A DNA stretch of 64,000 bases from JBDSKH01 sp035495435 (GTDB taxonomy: Bacteria > Actinomycetota > Actinomycetes > Actinomycetales > Microbacteriaceae): contig DATJFV010000068.1 in assembly GCA_035495435.1 (NCBI GenBank), positions 1 to 64,000 of the forward strand, written 5' to 3'. This document shows positions 7,532 to 16,994 of this stretch, one piece after another. Every line of letters starts with the position of its first letter. The stretch's first letter is position 1. The notes beneath the pieces are model-generated. The model did not search any database. It was not told the DNA's origin and saw nothing but the letters and a program-made list of their open reading frames with translations. Position numbers and translations under genes: made by a program.

Positions 7532-8425
7532 GTGACCGTCGAGCGCGATCCGTCGCCCCAGTTCGAGAGCTTCGCCCACCCCGAGCGGCTGGTGAGCACC
7601 GAATGGCTGGCCGAGCACCTCGACGACCCCGGTCTCGTCGTCGTCGAATCCGACGAAGATGTGCTGCTGTACGAGACCGGGCACATCCCCGGTGCCGTCA
7701 AGATCGACTGGCACACCGACCTCAACGACCCGGTGACACGCGACTACGTCGACGGCGCCGGCTTCGCCGCCCTGATGTCCTCGCGAGGAATCTCTCGCGA
7801 CAGCACCGTCGTCATCTACGGCGACAAGAACAACTGGTGGGCCGCCTACGCGCTGTGGGTGTTCACGCTGTTCGGGCACCAGGATGTGCGCCTGCTCGAC
7901 GGCGGCCGCGTGAAGTGGGAAGCCGAGGGTCGCCCCTACACCACGGACGTGCCGAGCCCCGAGCCGACGGATTACCCGGTGGTGGAGCGCGACGACGCGG
8001 TGCGCGCCTACAAAGAGGATGTGCTCGCCGAGATCGGCACCAGTCCCCTGGTCGATGTCCGCAGCCCCGAAGAGTACGTCGGCGACCGCACCACGGCGCC
8101 CGCTTACCCCGAGGAGTCGGCCCTGCGTCCGGGACACATCCCGACCGCGCGCAACGTGCCGTGGGCTCGAGCCGTGGCCGACGACGGATCGTTCAAGAAA
8201 GCCGACGCGCTGAGCGCCATCTACCGCGACGAGGTCGGCCTGAAGGACGACGACAGCGTCATCGCGTACTGCCGCATCGGCGAGCGGTCGAGCCACACCT
8301 GGTTCGTGCTGACGCACCTGCTCGGCTTCGGCAATGTGCGCAACTACGACGGCTCGTGGACGGAGTGGGGCAGCGCGGTGCGGGTACCCATCGTCAAGGG
8401 CGCGGAGCCTGGCACACTGGCCTGA
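7532..8425 (+). CDS. Thiosulfate sulfurtransferase (two-domain rhodanese)
   Basis: 297 residues from GTG 7532, chosen because TTGGAGGACCC precedes it. Two rhodanese domains are visible: an inactive N-terminal one (around HIPGAVKIDWHTDL) and a C-terminal catalytic one with the Cys loop CRIGERS and the entry motif PLVDVRSPEEY. Rhodaneses move sulfane sulfur from thiosulfate or similar donors to cyanide or protein acceptors. The stop codon overlaps the sufE start by one base (TGATG), so the two are co-translated, suggesting a sulfur relay to SufE. It resembles mycobacterial CysA2/SseA. Confidence 0.9.
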   Translation: MTVERDPSPQFESFAHPERLVSTEWLAEHLDDPGLVVVESDEDVLLYETGHIPGAVKIDWHTDLNDPVTRDYVDGAGFAALMSSRGISRDSTVVIYGDKNNWWAAYALWVFTLFGHQDVRLLDGGRVKWEAEGRPYTTDVPSPEPTDYPVVERDDAVRAYKEDVLAEIGTSPLVDVRSPEEYVGDRTTAPAYPEESALRPGHIPTARNVPWARAVADDGSFKKADALSAIYRDEVGLKDDDSVIAYCRIGERSSHTWFVLTHLLGFGNVRNYDGSWTEWGSAVRVPIVKGAEPGTLA

Positions 8426-8862
8426 TGCCTGAGCTGCCCGCCGCGCTGGCCGAGATCCGCGACGACTTCCTGGCCCTCGACCAGCGCGAGCGGCTGCAAC
8501 TGCTGCTGGAGTTCTCCAACGCACTGCCCGAGTTGCCGGAACGCTACGCCGACCATCCCGATCTGCTCGAGCGGGTGGAGGAATGCCAGTCGCCCGTGTT
8601 CATCTTCGTCGAGGTCGACGAGGCGAACGTCGTGCACGTCTTCGTGACGGCGCCGCGGGAGGCCCCGACGACGCGCGGGTTCGCGTCGATCCTGGCCGAA
8701 GGGCTGAAAGGCTTGACGGTTGCCGAGGTGCTGGCGGTGCCCCCGGACTACCCGCTCACGATCGGTCTGACCGAGGCCGTCTCGCCGTTGCGGATCCGCG
8801 GGATGATGGCGCTGCTCGGCCGGATCCAGCGTCAGGTGAGAGAGAAGTCAGCCAGCGGCTGA
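8425..8862 (+). CDS. sufE: SufE family Fe-S cluster assembly protein
   Basis: 145 residues, typical for SufE, which accepts sulfur from a desulfurase on one cysteine. That cysteine is Cys54 in VEECQSPVFIF, at the family-conserved position. LAEGLKGLTVAEVLAVP and the C-terminal GMMALLGRI helix also match the family. It starts on the last base of the rhodanese stop codon. The last 107 bp overlap the convergent hydrolase gene, an unusually long 3' overlap. No suf operon is nearby, so the sulfur donor is probably the rhodanese. Confidence 0.9.
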   Translation: MPELPAALAEIRDDFLALDQRERLQLLLEFSNALPELPERYADHPDLLERVEECQSPVFIFVEVDEANVVHVFVTAPREAPTTRGFASILAEGLKGLTVAEVLAVPPDYPLTIGLTEAVSPLRIRGMMALLGRIQRQVREKSASG

Positions 8863-10015
8863 TCGCCCCCTCCCAGCGCTCGCGGTCGTAGTTCCACAGC
8901 TTGGTGTGCCGGGCCACCTCGAACGCTTCGTAGGTGACGATGTCGGGGCGCGCGACGGCGAGTGCGCGGGATGCCGTGGAGGGTACGAACCCGTCGTCGT
9001 CGCTGTGCAGGATGAGGATCGGCACGTCGAGCTCCCGAGCGCGCCGGACGAAGTCGAGGCGGTCGAGATCGAGCGGCTCCGCGAGGCCGGTGAACCAGCC
9101 GCCCCAGCGGTGCTTGAACAGTTGCAGCACGCCCCAGCGCACGAGCGCGGGCAGCCGCCGCAGAGCGGCCTGGAAGTCGAGGGTCGCGATCCAGTCGACG
9201 ACCGGAGATTCGAGCACGACGCCGATCACCTTCTCGCCGAGGGGTGATCGAGTGAGCGCCTGCAGCACGGTGGCACCGCCCATCGACCAGCCCATCAGCA
9301 CCAGTTCCTCGGCACCGTGATCGACCGCGTACTGCATGGCCGCCTCGATGTCCTGCCACTCGCGGTCGCCGAGCGCGTAGCGGTAGTCGTCGCTGCGCGG
9401 CGCGTCGCCGTCGTTGCGATACGACGCGATGAGCGAGGTGAACCCGGCCTCGCGGAACGGGCGGATGGCGCGGAGCGTCTCGGATCGGCGCACGGCGCGC
9501 CCGTGCACGTTGATGACCCACCGGGTGCCCTCGCCGGCCGCCGTCGGCACGAGCCATGCGGGCGCGGCACCGAGCGGTGTCTCGATGCGGATGTCGCGGT
9601 ACGGGTAGGGCAAGTCCCGCGGAGACAGGTGGAACCATCCGCTCAGACGGCCCCGGCGCGCGGTCGCGATGTCGCCGAAGTCGACTCCGATCAGCCGCCG
9701 CAGCACGGTGCGATCGTCCTGTTCGACGATGTCTCCCAGGCGCGCATGGCCCGTATCACCGGTGAACCAGAAGCTGTACTCGCCGGGCAGCCGCGAATCG
9801 GCATTCGATGACAGCAGGATGGTGCCGGCCTTCTCGTCGACCCGCAGAATCGTCACGTCGTCGGTGCGGCGCGACGGCGGGATGATCACGGTCCGGGCAA
9901 CGATCACGCTCAGCGCGCCGGCGACGAGCGCCGCGAGCCCGGTGGCGGCAGCCAGCCCTGCGACAACGCCTGCGACCGCACGCCGTGTCATCCGCTCTGC
10001 GCTCCCGTCCGCCAT
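8756..10015 (-). CDS. Alpha/beta hydrolase, membrane-anchored
   Basis: About 419 residues from ATG 10015 (ATG 9991 is nearly as good; neither has a clear ribosome-binding site). An N-terminal membrane helix (VAGLAAATGLAALVAGALSVIV) suggests a protein anchored outside the cytoplasm. The fold shows the oxyanion region INVHGRAVRR, nucleophile elbow GWSMGG, acid-loop Asp in LILHSDDDGFVP, and a late His in VARHTKLWNYD, so the Ser-Asp-His triad appears complete. The substrate is unknown. The last 25 or so residues are Ser/Arg-rich, have no counterpart in the fold, and are encoded in the overlap with sufE. Confidence 0.85.
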   Translation of the reverse strand: MADGSAERMTRRAVAGVVAGLAAATGLAALVAGALSVIVARTVIIPPSRRTDDVTILRVDEKAGTILLSSNADSRLPGEYSFWFTGDTGHARLGDIVEQDDRTVLRRLIGVDFGDIATARRGRLSGWFHLSPRDLPYPYRDIRIETPLGAAPAWLVPTAAGEGTRWVINVHGRAVRRSETLRAIRPFREAGFTSLIASYRNDGDAPRSDDYRYALGDREWQDIEAAMQYAVDHGAEELVLMGWSMGGATVLQALTRSPLGEKVIGVVLESPVVDWIATLDFQAALRRLPALVRWGVLQLFKHRWGGWFTGLAEPLDLDRLDFVRRARELDVPILILHSDDDGFVPSTASRALAVARPDIVTYEAFEVARHTKLWNYDRERWEGAISRWLTSLSPDAGSGRAAPSSRGSATARRPRSDRS

Positions 10016-10057
10016 CGTGGGTCGGCGTGGCACGTGACGCCACCGCTCAACAAACCC

Positions 10058-10063
10058 TAGTCT
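10058..10063 (+). promoter_or_regulatory. Leaderless -10 element of the DUF3000 gene
   Basis: TAGTCT ends exactly 6 nt before the GTG start at 10070, so the start codon would coincide with the transcription start. Confidence 0.45.
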
Positions 10064-10069
10064 GCAGGG

Positions 10070-10666
10070 GTGTCCGAATCCGTGAGCGGTCCCGCAGTGC
10101 CGGCGCTGTTCGCCCAGGCACTGCGTGACGTCTCGGCCGCCGCCACCCGGCCCGAGCTGGTGCTGAGCGAGATTCCCGCACCTACCGGACTGGCTCCGCA
10201 TGCGATCGCACTCGCCGGGGATGTGCGTCCGACGCGGCATGGGCTCGACTCGCTGCTCGGAACCGGGCGATTCGTGCTGCTCTACGACCCCGCCGAGCCC
10301 GAAGCGTGGGGCGGCTCCTTCCGCGTCGTGTGCTTCGCCCAGGCGCCGCTCGACGCCGAGATGGCACAGGATCCGGTGATGACGGATGTGGCGTGGAGCT
10401 ACCTGCGCGACGCCCTCGATGCGCGTTCCGCTGTGTATTCAGCAGCATCCGGCACCGCGACCAAGGTTCTGTCCACCGGATTCGGCGACCTCGCCGGCCA
10501 GAGCGATTCGGCGCAACTCGAACTGCGCGCATCGTGGACCCCGCAGGAGTCATCGATCGCGGCCTCCGTCGAGGGCTGGTGCGAGCTGCTCTGCATGCTT
10601 GCCGGTCTTCCTCCGACCGCCGACGCGGTCGGGCTCCTCCCCCACCTTCGAGCGGCGCGTGACTGA
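10070..10666 (+). CDS. DUF3000 domain protein
   Basis: 198 residues from GTG 10070. The family is actinobacterial, has no assigned activity, and usually precedes a ribonuclease D-like gene, as here. Recognisable stretches are an N-terminal ALFAQALRDV helix, GRFVLLYDPAEPEAWGG, DVAWSYLRDAL and a long helical C-terminus with GWCELLCMLAGLPP. It overlaps the next gene by 8 bp, so they form one operon. No signal peptide or membrane segment is present. Confidence 0.85.
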   Translation: MSESVSGPAVPALFAQALRDVSAAATRPELVLSEIPAPTGLAPHAIALAGDVRPTRHGLDSLLGTGRFVLLYDPAEPEAWGGSFRVVCFAQAPLDAEMAQDPVMTDVAWSYLRDALDARSAVYSAASGTATKVLSTGFGDLAGQSDSAQLELRASWTPQESSIAASVEGWCELLCMLAGLPPTADAVGLLPHLRAARD

Positions 10667-11900
10667 CGAGAACACTCCGACGGCAGTGGTCGAACCCGCT
10701 CCGCATGAGCCTCTCGATGTCATCGAGACGGTGGAGGACTATCGCGCGGCGGTCGCCGCGATCGCGGCCGGCACCGGACCGGTGGCGGTGGATGCAGAGC
10801 GGGCGTCCGGGTTCCGCTATTCGCAGCGGGCCTACCTCATCCAGGTCTTCCGCCGCGGCGCCGGCGTTTTTCTCTTCGACCCCCCGGCGATCGGTCAGCC
10901 GTTCACCGAGTTGGCGGATGCGATCCGCGGCGAGGAGTGGATCCTCCACGCGGCGAGTCAGGACCTCGCCTGCCTGAGGGAGATCGGGCTCGACCCGGAG
11001 CGCATCTTCGACACCGAACTGGGCGCTCGGCTCGCCGGCCTTGCCCGCGTCGGACTCGGCGCCGTCGTCGAGGAACTGCTCGGCATCCACCTCGCCAAAG
11101 AGCACTCGGCCGCCGACTGGTCGACCCGTCCCCTGCCGCAGGCCTGGCTGGTCTACGCCGCCCTCGACGTCGAACTGCTGCCCGAGTTGCGCGACCGCGT
11201 CGCCGAGCGACTGGAATCCGCGGGGAAGACCGAGATCGCGCAGCAGGAGTTCGCCGCCGTGCTCACGCGCGAGGCCGTCGTTCGGCAGGAGCCGTGGCGG
11301 CGCCTGTCGGGGATGCACGTGCTGCGGCAGGCGCGCAATCTCGCGGTCGCCCGCGAACTGTGGACCGCGCGCGACGACTACGCCCGCGAGATCGACACCG
11401 CTCCGGGGCGGCTGGTTCCGGACGCGTCGCTCGTGGCCGCGGCACGTGTACTCCCGGCCACGAAGCGGGATCTCGCCGCCATCAAAGAGTTCACCGGTCG
11501 TGCCAGCCGCAGTCAGCTCGACCGTTGGTTCGCCGCCATCCAGCGCGGCATGGAGACCGAAGATCTTCCTCTGGTGCGACCCCCGAGCGACGCACTGCCG
11601 CCCCCGCGCGTCTGGGCGGACAAGAACCCGGAGGCCGACGGCCGGTTCAAGCGCGCCCGCGCACGCGTCACGGCGACGGCGGATGCTCTCGAGATCCCGG
11701 TGGAGAACCTCCTCACGCCGGAGTACCTGCGCCGCGTGGCGTGGGAGCCGCCCGAGCCGATCGATGCCGAAACGATCGGTCGCGCCCTCTCCGAACTCGG
11801 GGCTCGGCCGTGGCAGGTTGACGCAACCGCACAGGTGATCGCCGATGCCTTTGTGAGAACCGGCCAAAGCGCCGACGAGGCGGAGAACCCCTCTTCGTAG
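10659..11900 (+). CDS. rnd: Ribonuclease D-like 3'-5' exonuclease with HRDC domain
   Basis: 413 residues from GTG 10659. The DEDD exonuclease motifs are visible: Asp-Glu in VAVDAERASGFRYS, Asp in LHAASQDLACL, Asp-Thr-Glu in IFDTELGARL, and the Tyr-Asp pair in WLVYAALDVELLP. An HRDC domain follows (around DDYAREIDTAPGRLVPDASL to FTGRASR). RNase D trims the 3' ends of structured RNAs such as tRNA precursors. It is cotranscribed with the DUF3000 gene. Confidence 0.9.
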   Translation: MTDENTPTAVVEPAPHEPLDVIETVEDYRAAVAAIAAGTGPVAVDAERASGFRYSQRAYLIQVFRRGAGVFLFDPPAIGQPFTELADAIRGEEWILHAASQDLACLREIGLDPERIFDTELGARLAGLARVGLGAVVEELLGIHLAKEHSAADWSTRPLPQAWLVYAALDVELLPELRDRVAERLESAGKTEIAQQEFAAVLTREAVVRQEPWRRLSGMHVLRQARNLAVARELWTARDDYAREIDTAPGRLVPDASLVAAARVLPATKRDLAAIKEFTGRASRSQLDRWFAAIQRGMETEDLPLVRPPSDALPPPRVWADKNPEADGRFKRARARVTATADALEIPVENLLTPEYLRRVAWEPPEPIDAETIGRALSELGARPWQVDATAQVIADAFVRTGQSADEAENPSS

Positions 11901-11963
11901 GTTCGTTCAAACGATTCGGGGCCGGGATGCGACCTGCCTAGGCTGCCGGAGGAGGTATCACCC

Positions 11964-13160
11964 ATGGCACACGCACAGGACGTCGTCTTCGTCGACGGGG
12001 TCAGGACACCATTCGGGCGCGCGGGCGAGAAGGGTCAGTACTGGCAGACCCGCGCCGACGACCTCATCGTGAAGGCGATGATCGGACTGCTCGAACGCAA
12101 CCCGAACCTGCCGACGGACCGCGTCGACGACGTGGCCATCGCGGCGACCACGCAGACGGGTGATCAGGGTCTGACGCTGGGCCGCACCGCCGCCATCCTG
12201 GCCGGTCTGCCCCTCAGCGTCCCCGGTTTCGCGATCGACCGCATGTGCGCGGGCGCGATGACCAGCGTGGCCACGATCGGCAGCATGATCGGCTTCGGCC
12301 AGTACGACATCGGCATCGCCGGCGGTGTCGAGCACATGGGCCGCCACCCGATGGGCGACGGTGCCGACCCGAATCCGCGGTTCCTGGCCGAGAAGCTGGT
12401 CAGCCCGGACGCGCTCAACATGGGCATCACCGCCGAGCGGCTGCACGACCGGTTCCCCAGCCTGACCAAAGAGCGCTCCGACCGCTTCGGCATGCGCAGC
12501 CAGCAGAAGGTCGCGGCCGCCTACGCGGCCGGCAAGATCCAGCCCGACCTGATCCCGGTCGCGATCCGCAGCGCCGAGGGCTGGGGTCTGGCCACCGAGG
12601 ACGAGGGCATGCGACCCGAGACCACGATGGAGGGCCTTGCCACACTGAAGACCCCGTTCCGCCCGCACGGCAAGGTGACCGCGGGCAACGCCTCGCCGCT
12701 CACCGACGGGGCGACGGTGTCGCTGCTGGCCTCGGCGGATGCCGCGAACGAGCTGGGCCTGAGCGTCAAGATGAAGATGGTCAGCTTCGCCTTCGCCGGC
12801 GTCGAGCCCGAGGTGATGGGCATCGGCCCGATCCCGAGCACCGAGAAGGCGTTGCGCAAGGCGGGGCTCACGATCGACGACATCGGCGCCTTCGAGCTCA
12901 ACGAGGCCTTCGCAGTGCAGGTGCTGTCGTTCCTCGACCACTTCGGCATCGACGACGAGGACCCGCGGGTGAACCCGTGGGGCGGTGCGATCGCGATCGG
13001 CCATCCGCTGGCCGCATCGGGCGTGCGCCTCATGACCCAGCTGGCGGCGCAGTTCGCCGAGCAGCCCGACGTGCGCTACGGCCTGACCGCCATGTGCGTC
13101 GGCCTCGGCCAGGGCGGCAGTGTCATCTGGGAGAACCCCCACTACCAGGGAAAGAAGTAG
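11964..13160 (+). CDS. fadA: Acetyl-CoA C-acyltransferase (thiolase)
   Basis: 398 residues, preceded by GGAGGAGGT. Thiolases cleave 3-ketoacyl-CoA with CoA in the last step of beta-oxidation. The acyl-accepting Cys is in IDRMCAGAMTS, the general-base His in AIGHPLAASGVR, and the second Cys in AMCVGLGQGG; FELNEAFAVQ is also family-typical. The next gene starts directly after its stop codon. Together they encode the beta and alpha subunits of a fatty-acid oxidation complex. A biosynthetic acetoacetyl-CoA thiolase role is less likely given the neighbour. Confidence 0.95.
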   Translation: MAHAQDVVFVDGVRTPFGRAGEKGQYWQTRADDLIVKAMIGLLERNPNLPTDRVDDVAIAATTQTGDQGLTLGRTAAILAGLPLSVPGFAIDRMCAGAMTSVATIGSMIGFGQYDIGIAGGVEHMGRHPMGDGADPNPRFLAEKLVSPDALNMGITAERLHDRFPSLTKERSDRFGMRSQQKVAAAYAAGKIQPDLIPVAIRSAEGWGLATEDEGMRPETTMEGLATLKTPFRPHGKVTAGNASPLTDGATVSLLASADAANELGLSVKMKMVSFAFAGVEPEVMGIGPIPSTEKALRKAGLTIDDIGAFELNEAFAVQVLSFLDHFGIDDEDPRVNPWGGAIAIGHPLAASGVRLMTQLAAQFAEQPDVRYGLTAMCVGLGQGGSVIWENPHYQGKK

Positions 13161-15296
13161 ATGACCGACTTCAGCACTCTTCTCGCGCTCGACCCCGACG
13201 AGGTCGTCACGCACTCCTACGTGCGCGACGTCACCCTGCGCTCGGGCAAGACTCTTGCGCTCGTGACTCTCGACAACGGCCGGGACCACACGCGCCCGAA
13301 CACCCTGGGCCCGCAGACGCTGTTCGAACTGAAGACCACCCTCGAGGGCCTCGCCGAGCGGGCTTCCCGTAAAGAGATCGACGCGGTGGGGATCACGGGA
13401 AAGCCGTTCATCCTCGCGGCGGGAGCCGACCTGTCGAAGGTGGGTGACATCCAGGACCGCGAGACCGGTCTGCTGATGGCGAAGCTCGGTCACGAGGCGC
13501 TCGGGATGCTGGGCGAGCTGGGTGTTCCCTCGTTCGCCTTCATCAATGGGCTGGCCCTCGGTGGCGGCACCGAGATCGCCCTGAATTCGACCTACCGCAC
13601 GGTCGACTCCTCGATTCCGGCGCTGGCACTGCCCGAGGTGTTCCTCGGGCTCATCCCGGGCTGGGGCGGGGCGTGGCTCCTGCCGAACCTGATCGGCATC
13701 GAGAACGCCCTCGAGGTGATCATCTCGAACCCGCTGAAGAACAACCGCACGCTGAAGGGGAAGGACGTCCTCGAACTGGGTATCGCCGATGCGATGTTCG
13801 GCCCGGCGACCTTCCTCGAGGATTCACTCGCCTGGGCCGACGGTGTGCTCACCGGCGCGACCAAGGTCAAGCGCAAGCACGAACCGGGAAAGCTCGAGCG
13901 TGCCGTGAAGTGGGACATCGCAATCGGGGTCGCCGAGAAGACGCTGAAGAGCCGGATCGGCACCGTCGCGAAGAGCCCCTACAAGGCGTTGGAACTGCTG
14001 AAGGCGGCGAAGAACACCGACAAGAAGACCGGTTTCGCGGCGGAGGATGCGGCGCTGGCCGAGCTCATCGCCGGCGACCAGTTCCGTGCGTCGATCTATG
14101 CTTTCGACCTCGTGCAGAAGCGCGCGAAGCGCCCCGCCGGTGCTCCCGACAAGTCACTCGCGCGCCGGGTCGACAAGGTCGGTGTGATCGGGGCGGGGCT
14201 GATGGCGACACAGTTCGCGCTGCTCTTCGTGCGGCGCCTGCAGGTGCCGGTGGTCATCACCGACCTCGATCAGGCACGCGTCGACAAGGGCGTCGAGACC
14301 ATCCGCGGCGAGATCGATCAGCTGCTCGCGAAGGGACGGATCGACTCCGACGAGGCCAGCAAGCTGAAGTCGCTCGTCACAGGCACGACCGATAAGGCCG
14401 ACTTCGCGGACTGCGACTGGGTCATCGAGGCCGTGTTCGAGGAGGTCGGTGTCAAGCAGCAGGTCTTTGCCGAGGTGGAGAAGTTCATCGCCGAGGACGC
14501 GATTCTCGCCACCAACACGTCGTCCCTGTCGGTCGACGAGATCGGGGCGAAGCTGGCCCATCCGGAACGCCTGGTGGGCTTCCACTTCTTCAACCCGGTC
14601 GCCGTGATGCCGCTGATCGAGGTCGTGAATGCCACGAAGACGAATGAGGTGGCGCTCAGCACGGCGATGGTGACCGCGGCGAAACTGCGTAAGACCGCCA
14701 TCATCACGACGGACTCCCCCGGTTTCGTGGTGAACCGCGTGCTGGCCAAGCTTCTTGGCGAGGCGATGCACGCGGTCGAGCAGGGCACTGCGTTCGAGAC
14801 GGTGGTCGAGGCGCAGAAGTCGTTCGGGTTCCCCATGGATCCGTTCGTGCTGCTCGAGCTGGTCGGCCTGAAGGTCGGCGCGCACGTGCTCGACACCCAC
14901 CACGCCGCGTTCCCGGAGCGCTTCTTCGAGTCGAAGGCGCTCCACGAGCTGGCCGACTACGGCCACATTCTGGAGAAGGACGCGAAGGGGAAGGTCACCG
15001 GATACGACAAGAAGGCGCTCGCCATCGTCGCCTCCCATACGCCGAAGGACGCGACCCCGTATACCGCTGCTGAGCTGCAGACCCGGATCGAGGACGGCCT
15101 CGCCGACGAGATCCACCGCATGCTCGAGGATGGCGTGGTTGCGGCTGCGGAGGATGTGGACCTGGCGATGATCCTGGGTGCCGGGTGGCCGTTCCAGATG
15201 GGCGGTGCAACCCCGTATCTGGATCGTGTCGGCGCCAGTGAGCGGGCGTTCGGTGACACGTTCCACCACCCTCCGATTCGGGGAGTTCAGGACTAG
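13161..15296 (+). CDS. fadB: Fatty-acid oxidation multifunctional protein (enoyl-CoA hydratase / 3-hydroxyacyl-CoA dehydrogenase)
   Basis: 711 residues, the usual FadB/FadJ length. The N-terminal crotonase domain (to about residue 300) has the oxyanion segment FILAAGADLSKVG, INGLALGGGTEIAL and a catalytic Glu in ALPEVFLGLIPGWGG. The central dehydrogenase domain begins with a Rossmann motif (KVGVIGAGLMATQFA) and continues through NTSSLSVDEI and the catalytic His in GFHFFNPVAVMPLIEV. Two C-terminal 3HCDH domains follow. It hydrates enoyl-CoA and oxidises 3-hydroxyacyl-CoA, passing product to the thiolase encoded immediately upstream. Confidence 0.95.
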   Translation: MTDFSTLLALDPDEVVTHSYVRDVTLRSGKTLALVTLDNGRDHTRPNTLGPQTLFELKTTLEGLAERASRKEIDAVGITGKPFILAAGADLSKVGDIQDRETGLLMAKLGHEALGMLGELGVPSFAFINGLALGGGTEIALNSTYRTVDSSIPALALPEVFLGLIPGWGGAWLLPNLIGIENALEVIISNPLKNNRTLKGKDVLELGIADAMFGPATFLEDSLAWADGVLTGATKVKRKHEPGKLERAVKWDIAIGVAEKTLKSRIGTVAKSPYKALELLKAAKNTDKKTGFAAEDAALAELIAGDQFRASIYAFDLVQKRAKRPAGAPDKSLARRVDKVGVIGAGLMATQFALLFVRRLQVPVVITDLDQARVDKGVETIRGEIDQLLAKGRIDSDEASKLKSLVTGTTDKADFADCDWVIEAVFEEVGVKQQVFAEVEKFIAEDAILATNTSSLSVDEIGAKLAHPERLVGFHFFNPVAVMPLIEVVNATKTNEVALSTAMVTAAKLRKTAIITTDSPGFVVNRVLAKLLGEAMHAVEQGTAFETVVEAQKSFGFPMDPFVLLELVGLKVGAHVLDTHHAAFPERFFESKALHELADYGHILEKDAKGKVTGYDKKALAIVASHTPKDATPYTAAELQTRIEDGLADEIHRMLEDGVVAAAEDVDLAMILGAGWPFQMGGATPYLDRVGASERAFGDTFHHPPIRGVQD

Positions 15297-15319
15297 TCGT
15301 CGCCGACTCGGCGACGAAA

Positions 15320-15352
15320 AAGGCCCGCGGCGTGCACAGCGCCGCGGGCCTT
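15320..15352. terminator. Bidirectional terminator between fadB and the MFS gene
   Basis: A long GC stem (AAGGCCCGCGGCG with its complement) lies between convergent genes, with an A-run on the left serving the minus strand. A smaller hairpin (TCGTCGCC/GGCGACGA) followed by AAAAA sits just before it at about 15297-15317. Confidence 0.75.
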
Positions 15353-15366
15353 CGTCATGGGTGGGG

Positions 15367-16863
15367 TCAGTGCCCGCCGCCCCAGTCGGCTCCGTCGACA
15401 GGCTCGGGCTTGCGCACGAAGAAGGTGATCGCGATCACCGCGAGCGACACGATCCCCCCGGCGAGGAAGGCCAAGTGCGAACCGTTGGCCGCCTCGGCGG
15501 CGGACGGCTGCTCGGGGTCGAGGTTTCCGGCGGCGGCGAGCCCGGTCGCGTAGAGCGCCACGAAGATCGCCGTTCCCGCGGCCCCGGCGACCTGCTGCAA
15601 GGTGGCGATGGTCGCGCTGCCGTGCGAGTAGAGGTGCGGCTGCAGCGACCCGAGCGAGGTGCTGAACAGCGGGGTGAACAGGAAGGCGAGCCCGAGACTG
15701 AGCACGATGTGTGCGGCGAGCAGGATGACCCACGATGCTCCATCGCCCATCGCGAGCGCGAGAGTCCACAAGCCCACCGAGACGGCGATCGCACCGGGAA
15801 CGATCAGCGGACGGGGGCCGTGACGGTCGTAGAGCCGGCCGATGGTCGGACCGAGCAGGCCCATCAGCAGGCTTCCCGGCAGCAGGAGGGCTCCGACCCA
15901 GAACGTCTCGAGGCCCAGGGTGTACCGCGCGAACTGCGGCAGCACGATCACGGTGCCGAACAGAGCGAGCATCGCGGTTGCCAGCAGCACGATCGACAGA
16001 GTGAAGTTGCGCGAGCTGAAGGTGCGCAGATCCAGAAGCGCCGCATCCGTACGCTGCAGCCGCAGCTGCCGCAGCACGAACACCGCGAGCACGGCGAGGC
16101 CCGCGACGATCGGGATCCACGGGGGCACGACGGCGGTACCGAGCGCGGCGGTGCCGATGCTGCTCAGGCCGTACACCAGCGCCGAGAATCCGATGGCCGA
16201 GAGAATCACGGACAGGACGTCGAGCGGAACGCTACGGGTCTCGGTCACGTTCGGCACCCAGCGGGCACCGACGACCAGCATGCCCACCGCGATCGGCAGC
16301 ATCACGAAGAACAGGCCCTGCCAGGGCAGGAAGGTCAGCAGCGTGCCCGAGACCACCGGTCCGATGGCCGGAGCGAGCGACATCACGATCGAGATGCGAC
16401 CCATGATGCGACCCCGGTCGGTCGGCGGGACGATCGTCATCACGGTCGTCATCATCAGCGGCATCATGATCGCGGTGCCGGTGGCCTGCACCACTCGGCC
16501 GACGATGAGTACCTCGAACACCGGCGAGAGCGCGGCGATCAGGGTGCCGGCGGTGAAGATCGACATCGCGACGATGAAGACCGGCCGCGTGTTGAGACGC
16601 TGCAGCAGCCACCCGGTGATCGGAATGACGACCGCCATGGTGAGCGCGAATGCCGTCGTCAGCCACTGACCCTGGGTCGCGTCGATCGACAGCGACTCCT
16701 GGATCTTGGGCAGCGCTACGCTCATCATCGTCTCGTTGAGGAAGACGACGAACACTGCTGCGAGCAGCAGCACAAGGGCCATGCGGTTGCGGGACGCGAG
16801 AGCGCGCCCCTCGTCGTCCAGAACGGGGCTGGCGTCGGTTCTGGGTGCGGCGGTGTCGGTCAT
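15367..16863 (-). CDS. MFS drug exporter, DHA2 (14-helix, EmrB/QacA-like) family
   Basis: 498 residues with 14 predicted helices and a GAGGAA ribosome-binding site before ATG 16863. DHA2 motifs include NETMMSVALPKIQ in helix 1, a QWLTTAFALTMAVVIPITGWL segment, and the GRVVQATGTAIMMPLMMT motif. These proteins expel hydrophobic or cationic drugs with proton influx; the substrate cannot be read from sequence. It is LmrB-like in overall layout. A strong palindrome directly downstream of a promoter 130-180 bp upstream suggests repression by a TetR- or similar-type regulator encoded elsewhere. Confidence 0.9.
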   Translation of the reverse strand: MTDTAAPRTDASPVLDDEGRALASRNRMALVLLLAAVFVVFLNETMMSVALPKIQESLSIDATQGQWLTTAFALTMAVVIPITGWLLQRLNTRPVFIVAMSIFTAGTLIAALSPVFEVLIVGRVVQATGTAIMMPLMMTTVMTIVPPTDRGRIMGRISIVMSLAPAIGPVVSGTLLTFLPWQGLFFVMLPIAVGMLVVGARWVPNVTETRSVPLDVLSVILSAIGFSALVYGLSSIGTAALGTAVVPPWIPIVAGLAVLAVFVLRQLRLQRTDAALLDLRTFSSRNFTLSIVLLATAMLALFGTVIVLPQFARYTLGLETFWVGALLLPGSLLMGLLGPTIGRLYDRHGPRPLIVPGAIAVSVGLWTLALAMGDGASWVILLAAHIVLSLGLAFLFTPLFSTSLGSLQPHLYSHGSATIATLQQVAGAAGTAIFVALYATGLAAAGNLDPEQPSAAEAANGSHLAFLAGGIVSLAVIAITFFVRKPEPVDGADWGGGH

Positions 16864-16994
16864 GCAGTTCCTCTTGTCTCGGCCCGGCCCTCATCGTGCG
16901 GGCGCGAGAGAACCTCGAACACCCGGACAGCACAACGGCGGGACGCTCTCTCACATTCCCGGCCCACAGGGCCGAGCCGCGATCACCCCGCCTT

